Assembly (NCBI RefSeq): GCF_001261715.1
Contig: NZ_CVRU01000029.1
Location: 1 to 38,143 of the forward strand
Source: Dysgonomonas sp. HGC4
GTDB taxonomy: Bacteria > Bacteroidota > Bacteroidia > Bacteroidales > Dysgonomonadaceae
DNA length: 38,143 bases
Reading direction: 5' to 3'
Made by a program: the position numbers and the translations under genes. The stretch's first letter is position 1. Each line of letters starts with the position of its first letter. A model generated the notes under the pieces. That model worked only from the letters and a program-made list of their open reading frames with translations, was not told the DNA's origin and searched no databases. Positions 34,277 to 38,143 of this stretch are shown one piece after another.

Positions 34277-34289
34277 AGGTCTTTGACCT
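34277..34289. repeat. AGGTC-N3-GACCT palindrome, copy 3 (between adaptor and pump genes)
   Basis: AGGTCTTTGACCT, followed by TAATATA. It lies in the 115-bp gap inside the efflux operon, 18 bases after the adaptor stop. Confidence 0.6.
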
Positions 34290-34307
34290 TAATATAGAAA
34301 ACTAAAA

Positions 34308-35411
34308 TTATTGAACTTTAATTTTCTTTCCGTTGGTTAATGTTGCAACTCCATCTGCTACAATTCTATCTCCAGCAGAAAGTCCAGCTGTTACAGCATA
34401 TTCTTGACCTCCGGGTGTTTGTAATACAGTAATAGGTGTTTGAACCACTGAATCTCCTTGAACCTTATATACCAACACTTTGTCTTGTTGTGCAAATGTT
34501 GCTTTTTGAGGAACAAGCAGAACATTTTCCAAATGTCTTGGTATACTTATTTTACCACTAGTACCACTTCTCAATAATCCATGAGGGTTAGGGAAATCAG
34601 CTCTAAAGTTAACTGATCCGGTAGTAGTATTTACTAATCCCGAAATAGTTGATATCTTTCCTTTCTCAGGATATACAGTTCCATCTGCTAAAATAAGAGA
34701 TAATTCAGGCATATTTTTGATTTTCTCTGCTTGAGTTTTTCCTGGAGCCTTTTGTAAAAAGTCCATTAAATCCTTTTCATTCAAAGAAAAATAAACATAT
34801 ACATTATTTGTATTTGCCACTGTGGTCAATACATAAGATTTATCCACAAGACTACCTTGACGATAAGGAATTGAACCTACGATTCCATCAACAGGACTAG
34901 TTACACTCGTCCAACCCATTGTTGCTTTAGCATTAGACAATGTAGCTTGAGCTTGTGCGAAAGCTGCTTTCGATGATTCATAAGCGTTTTCAGTAGTTTC
35001 TAACTGAACATTACTTACAATACCTTTTTGAGCAAGAGGACGTATGCGTTCAACGTTCAACTGAGCTGTATTTAAAGCCGCTTGTGCACTATTTACTGCT
35101 GCTTGAGCAGATAATAAAGCTTGCTCTGATTGTGGCGAGTTTATCTTGAATAATGCCTGTCCTTTTCTAACAAGAGCTCCCTCATCAACGTAGATTGCAT
35201 CGATAAAACCGTCAATACGTGGTCTTATCTCAATATCTTCCTGTCCTTTTATTGTTGCAGGATATACAGTTTCCAAAACTGTATTCTGTTCACTCAGCAC
35301 AGTGGTAGGATATACCGGTGCTTCCTGCTTTGGCGCTTCCTGCTTGCTGTTTCCACATGAAACAAGTAACAAGGCCACTAATACCCCAACATTTAACCTA
35401 TTCAAAAACAT
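34308..35411 (-). CDS. RND efflux periplasmic adaptor lipoprotein (AcrA/MexA type)
   Basis: A 367-residue membrane-fusion protein. Lipobox LLLVSC has Cys19. A lipoyl half-motif follows (IEIRPRIDGFIDAIYVDEGA, LVRKGQALFKI), then an alpha-helical hairpin rich in Ala and Gln (about 90-150), the second lipoyl half (GWTSVTSPVDGIVGSIPYRQ) and a beta-barrel with a membrane-proximal domain ending GDRIVADGVATLTNGKKIKV. Order and size are those of AcrA. It connects the RND pump to the outer-membrane factor. It follows the marR stop by 12 bp, so it is co-transcribed and under the MarR-type repressor. Confidence 0.96.
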   Translation of the reverse strand: MFLNRLNVGVLVALLLVSCGNSKQEAPKQEAPVYPTTVLSEQNTVLETVYPATIKGQEDIEIRPRIDGFIDAIYVDEGALVRKGQALFKINSPQSEQALLSAQAAVNSAQAALNTAQLNVERIRPLAQKGIVSNVQLETTENAYESSKAAFAQAQATLSNAKATMGWTSVTSPVDGIVGSIPYRQGSLVDKSYVLTTVANTNNVYVYFSLNEKDLMDFLQKAPGKTQAEKIKNMPELSLILADGTVYPEKGKISTISGLVNTTTGSVNFRADFPNPHGLLRSGTSGKISIPRHLENVLLVPQKATFAQQDKVLVYKVQGDSVVQTPITVLQTPGGQEYAVTAGLSAGDRIVADGVATLTNGKKIKVQ

Positions 35412-35423
35412 ACCTAATATTAT

Positions 35424-35879
35424 TTAATTGTTTAACTTGTTTAATACTTCCAATAAAGATCGTAACTGTGCTTTTAAGGCATCACCATCCATATGTTCCA
35501 AAAGAGCATCTGTAGAAAGACGTACTTTGGTTATCGCTTTTAGAAAAAGGTCTGTACCATCATCTGTTATTTCTACCACACGTGCTCTTGTATCTATTTT
35601 ACTAGCTTTTCTGTTGATCAATTTTTTCTTGTGCAGATTTCGAAGAATTGTGGATGTTGTCATTGGATCAACATTTGTTACATTCGAAATTGCGATTTGT
35701 GTTACTTCCTGCTCCGTTTGTCCCAAATGATATACAGCTGACAATACCTCCATCTGCGAACCAGTAAGCCCAAACTCATCTAATAGTTTATGCTTACCTC
35801 GTTGCCATGTTTTCATTATCTGCCAAATAAGAAAACCTAAATCATTGTATGGATCACCTATTTTACAATCTTTATTCAT
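35424..35879 (-). CDS. MarR-family transcriptional regulator of the efflux operon
   Basis: A 151-residue winged-helix regulator. Core segments are LTGSQMEVLSAVYHLGQ, EVTQIAISNVTNVDPMTTST (recognition helix region), LRNLHKKKLINRKASKIDTR (wing) and VVEITDDGTDLFLKAI, then a C-terminal dimerisation helix. It is the first gene of marR-adaptor-pump-outer-membrane factor. MarR proteins usually repress their own operon and release on binding phenolic or other small ligands. The two 12-bp palindromic sites just upstream, overlapping the promoter, fit autorepression. Confidence 0.93.
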   Translation of the reverse strand: MNKDCKIGDPYNDLGFLIWQIMKTWQRGKHKLLDEFGLTGSQMEVLSAVYHLGQTEQEVTQIAISNVTNVDPMTTSTILRNLHKKKLINRKASKIDTRARVVEITDDGTDLFLKAITKVRLSTDALLEHMDGDALKAQLRSLLEVLNKLNN

Positions 35880-35911
35880 CTTTACCCATTATCCATTATA
35901 TTTTGTGGGTG

Positions 35912-35919
35912 CAAATATA
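35912..35919 (-). promoter_or_regulatory. Promoter of the marR-efflux operon, -7 box TATATTTG
   Basis: TATATTTG on the minus strand is an exact TAnnTTTG match, 33 bases upstream of the marR ATG. Its upstream spacer and -33 region are occupied by the two tandem palindromic sites. Confidence 0.55.
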
Positions 35920-35920
35920 G

Positions 35921-35947
35921 TAAGTGTACTTATAATAAGCGCACCTA
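35921..35947. promoter_or_regulatory. Two tandem MarR-like operator candidates
   Basis: TAAGTGTACTTA (35921-35932) and TAAGCGCACCTA (35936-35947) differ only at three T/C positions and start 15 bp apart. The first is a dyad with arms TAAGT/ACTTA. A wider inverted repeat (ATAGTAAGTG at 35917-35926 with CACCTACTAT at 35942-35951, one mismatch) encloses both. They cover the spacer between the -7 box and the -33 region. Confidence 0.6.
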
Positions 35948-36030
35948 CTATCAATAAAAATTGAATAAATTAACTTTTTTTACTTATATAATATAAAATC
36001 AAAGGTGCATAATACTGCGCCTAATGTACA

Positions 36031-36070
36031 AAAAAAGGATAGTGCTCCAAAAGCAACTATCCTTTTTTTT
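36031..36070 (-). terminator. Terminator of aspS
   Basis: Stem GGATAGT / ACTATCC, extended by the flanking A- and T-runs, with GCTTTTGGAGC in the loop region. It starts 20 bases after the aspS stop and has a T-run on the minus strand. Confidence 0.8.
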
Positions 36071-36089
36071 ATAGAATTTAACGTTAGCT

Positions 36090-37844
36090 TCAGTCTTTCA
36101 GATTTACAACTAGCTGTAATTCTTTCAATTGCTCATCATCTATTACAGATGGAGCATCAATCATAACATCACGCCCTGAGTTATTTTTTGGAAATGCAAT
36201 ACAATCACGTATAGAATCAAGCCCTGCAAATAGAGACACTAATCGGTCTAAACCAAAAGCCAACCCTGCATGGGGAGGTGCTCCATATTTAAAAGCATCC
36301 ATAAGAAAACCAAATTGAGCTTGAGCTTTTTCTTTAGTGAATCCTAAAACTTCAAACATCTTCTCTTGTAATTCACTATTGTGAATTCTCACAGAACCTC
36401 CTCCAACTTCAACACCATTGATAACCATATCATAAGCACTGGCTCTAACAGTTGCCGGATCTGAATCCAATAATGGAATATCCTCTTTATGAGGACTCGT
36501 AAATGGATGATGTTTTGCAAAGAATCTATTCAACTCTTCATCTTTTTCCAATAAAGGAAAATCAATTACCCACAAACAGTTGAATTTGTTCTTATCACAA
36601 AGTCCTAAACGCTCTCCCACCTCTAGGCGAAGTTCGCTTAACTGTTTCTGAGCTTTTTCAGTTTCTCCACAGATAATAAGAATCAAGTCTCCCGCCTCTG
36701 CGTTACAACGTTTCGCCCATGTAGCAAGTTCTTCTTGTCCATAAAATTTATCAACAGATGATTTAAATGTTCCATCCGCTTCACATTTTACATATACAAG
36801 ACCTTTAGCTCCAATTTGTGGACGTTTTACGAAGTTTGTCAATTCATCTAACTGCTTACGTGTATATTCGGCGCATCCTTTAGCGCAAATAGCTCCTACG
36901 TATTCGGTACTATCAAACACAACGAAATCTTTACCTGTTGTCAAATCTTTCAATTCAACAAATTTCATCTCAAAGCGAGTATCAGGTTTGTCCGATCCAT
37001 AATATTTCATAGCATCAGCGTATGTTATACGAGGAAAATCTGGTACATCAATACCTTTTACAACTTTAAATAAATGCTTAGTCAATCCCTCAAACATTTG
37101 AAGCACATCTTCCTGCTCTACAAACGACATTTCGCAATCTATTTGAGTAAACTCAGGCTGACGATCTGCACGCAAATCTTCGTCTCTAAAACATTTCACT
37201 ATTTGGAAATAACGATCGAATCCCGATACCATCAACAATTGTTTAAATAATTGAGGCGATTGAGGTAAAGCATAAAACTCTCCTGGATTCATTCTCGAAG
37301 GAACGACAAAGTCTCTTGCCCCTTCAGGAGTAGACCCAATCAGAACAGGAGTTTCAACCTCCATAAAGTTCAACTTATCCAAATAAGCGCGAGTTTCGAA
37401 TGCTATTTTATGACGAAGCTCTAAATTCTTACGAACAGAATTACGTCTCAAATCTAAATAACGATATTTCATTCTGATATCATCTCCCCCGTCTGTCTCA
37501 TCCTCTATAGTAAAGGGTGGGGTTTCTGATGAATTCAATACTGTAACTTTACTTGGAGCTATTTCAATATCTCCTGTTGGAATATTTTTATTCTTACTCG
37601 AGCGTTCCTGAACGGTTCCTACAACTTGTAGAACCCACTCACGTCCAAACTTATTAGCTTCCTCATAAAGATCTTCATTTACATCTTTGTAAAAAGCTAA
37701 TTGAGTAATGCCATAACGGTCGCGAAGATCAACAAATGTGATACCACCTCCCAATTTACGCACTTTTTGCACCCATCCTGACAGGATAACTTCCTTATTT
37801 TCATCTGCTAGCCTAAGCTCTCCGCATGTATGATTTCTATACAT
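36090..37844 (-). CDS. aspS: Aspartate--tRNA ligase
   Basis: A 584-residue class II aminoacyl-tRNA synthetase that charges tRNA-Asp. It has an N-terminal OB-fold anticodon domain (about 17-100), motif 1 around [20 protein letters not shown] (159-178), motif 2 [18 protein letters not shown] (219-236) and the bacterial GAD insertion (about 280-410). Motif 3 is [10 protein letters not shown] (527-536). Length is typical of bacterial AspRS. It starts at the ATG at 37844 ([10 protein letters not shown]). A TATTTTTG box lies at 37886-37893. It is transcribed alone, divergent from the tRNA-Pro gene. Confidence 0.98.
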   Translation of the reverse strand: MYRNHTCGELRLADENKEVILSGWVQKVRKLGGGITFVDLRDRYGITQLAFYKDVNEDLYEEANKFGREWVLQVVGTVQERSSKNKNIPTGDIEIAPSKVTVLNSSETPPFTIEDETDGGDDIRMKYRYLDLRRNSVRKNLELRHKIAFETRAYLDKLNFMEVETPVLIGSTPEGARDFVVPSRMNPGEFYALPQSPQLFKQLLMVSGFDRYFQIVKCFRDEDLRADRQPEFTQIDCEMSFVEQEDVLQMFEGLTKHLFKVVKGIDVPDFPRITYADAMKYYGSDKPDTRFEMKFVELKDLTTGKDFVVFDSTEYVGAICAKGCAEYTRKQLDELTNFVKRPQIGAKGLVYVKCEADGTFKSSVDKFYGQEELATWAKRCNAEAGDLILIICGETEKAQKQLSELRLEVGERLGLCDKNKFNCLWVIDFPLLEKDEELNRFFAKHHPFTSPHKEDIPLLDSDPATVRASAYDMVINGVEVGGGSVRIHNSELQEKMFEVLGFTKEKAQAQFGFLMDAFKYGAPPHAGLAFGLDRLVSLFAGLDSIRDCIAFPKNNSGRDVMIDAPSVIDDEQLKELQLVVNLKD

Positions 37845-37885
37845 AGTAAAATAATTGACTAATATGGATTCTGTTTCTTGAGTTA

Positions 37886-37893
37886 CAAAAATA
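37886..37893 (-). promoter_or_regulatory. aspS promoter, -7 box TATTTTTG
   Basis: An exact TAnnTTTG match on the minus strand, 41 bases before the aspS ATG. No -33 TTG at normal spacing. Confidence 0.4.
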
Positions 37894-37943
37894 GCTATTT
37901 TATTGGGCTGATCTCATTTTTTCAAAAAAAAATCTCTAAATAT

Positions 37944-37973
37944 TTTGTTATTAAAAAATATGTCATACCTTTG
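37944..37973 (+). promoter_or_regulatory. tRNA-Pro promoter
   Basis: TTTG (37944-37947) and TACCTTTG (37966-37973) with an 18-base spacer match the Bacteroidota -33/-7 consensus. The mature tRNA starts 24 bases downstream. Confidence 0.7.
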
Positions 37974-37996
37974 CATCGCATTTGGGAAATCAAATA

Positions 37997-38071
37997 CGGG
38001 ATGTAGCGCAGTCCGGTTAGCGCACCTGCTTTGGGAGCAGGGGGTCGTGGGTTCGAATCCCGCTATCCCGA
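37997..38071 (+). tRNA. tRNA-Pro (anticodon UGG)
   Basis: A 75-base cloverleaf. The acceptor stem is CGGGATG pairing with TATCCCG (one G-U), and the D-arm has stem GCGC/GCGC. The anticodon arm CCTGC-TTTGGGA-GCAGG has anticodon TGG and G37, typical of tRNA-Pro. The T-arm is GTGGG-TTCGAAT-CCCGC. The discriminator base is A at 38071 and CCA is not encoded. It stands alone, with a good promoter upstream and a terminator downstream. Confidence 0.97.
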
Positions 38072-38083
38072 CAGTTCAAAATC

Positions 38084-38122
38084 AGAGAGTTAGATTAAAA
38101 TCTAGCTCTCTTTTATTTTTAT
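38084..38122 (+). terminator. Terminator of the tRNA-Pro gene
   Basis: Twelve-base arms AGAGAGTTAGAT / ATCTAGCTCTCT (one wobble) with loop TAAA, followed by TTTTATTTTT. The window ends 21 bases later; the last bases contain a CATGCAA-T-TTGCATG palindrome of unknown meaning. Confidence 0.85.
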
Positions 38123-38143
38123 ATGTACATGCAATTTGCATGC

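Noticed and set aside
38128-38142. CATGCAA-T-TTGCATG palindrome at the window edge
   Set aside because: It is cut off by the window end and has no context, so it cannot be interpreted.

Overview
The window looks like an ordinary chromosomal segment of a Bacteroidota bacterium, most likely order Bacteroidales and possibly Dysgonomonas-like (the genus is inference). The DNA is AT-rich by eye. Several genes are preceded by the Bacteroidota-type promoter element TAnnTTTG, and Shine-Dalgarno sequences are scarce. The gene families also fit: type B ribosomal protein L31, a BtuG-type vitamin B12 lipoprotein, lipoproteins with acidic residues after the lipobox Cys, and an OmpP1/FadL-type porin. No phage, insertion sequence, CRISPR array or integron was seen.

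Layout, left to right. (1) 104-1885: a lactonase-fold lipoprotein (minus) diverging from rpmE2 (plus), each ending in a hairpin terminator. (2) 2124-9091, minus: a cobalamin uptake operon. A TAnnTTTG promoter and a cobalamin riboswitch lead into btuB (TonB-dependent receptor), a BtuG-like beta-propeller lipoprotein, btuF, btuC and btuD. Together these cover capture at the cell surface, passage through the outer membrane, the periplasm and the inner membrane. A 12-bp perfect hairpin separates the outer-membrane pair from the ABC transporter genes. (3) 9100-13635, minus: two SGNH-type proteins and an MBOAT O-acyltransferase in overlapping frames, probably an envelope or exopolysaccharide O-acylation module. 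One SGNH protein carries an internal LysM domain. (4) 13671-20330: single genes, namely a FadL-type outer-membrane protein, NAD+ synthase, a 2-Cys peroxiredoxin, an exported EEP-family hydrolase, a DUF1801 protein and a TRIC/UPF0126 membrane protein. (5) 20365-26373, minus: mnmA, a small outer-membrane-like protein, YccF, ridA, rlmB, a SUKH-fold protein and recN. (6) 26663-28469: a tandem-UBA-like protein of unknown function (plus) facing an acyltransferase-3 family membrane protein (minus) across a 16-bp perfect inverted-repeat terminator. (7) 28616-29597: an AraC-family regulator with a 21-bp-periodic direct repeat over its promoter. (8) 29618-35951, minus: marR, a membrane-fusion protein, an RND pump and an outer-membrane factor, forming a multidrug efflux operon with two tandem MarR-like operator candidates at the promoter. 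(9) 36090-38122: aspS (minus) and a tRNA-Pro(UGG) gene (plus), each with a terminator.

The most interesting non-coding signals are the tandem operator sites upstream of marR, the AraC direct repeat, a family of short AGGTC-N3-GACCT palindromes in unrelated intergenic regions, and a roughly 70-bp foldback element with GTAGGG ends between the SUKH gene and rlmB. The protein most worth a second look is the tandem UBA/EF-Ts-N-like protein. I see no clear evidence of a wholly new multi-gene system. The best candidates for new biology are the LysM-containing acylation module and these small regulatory elements.
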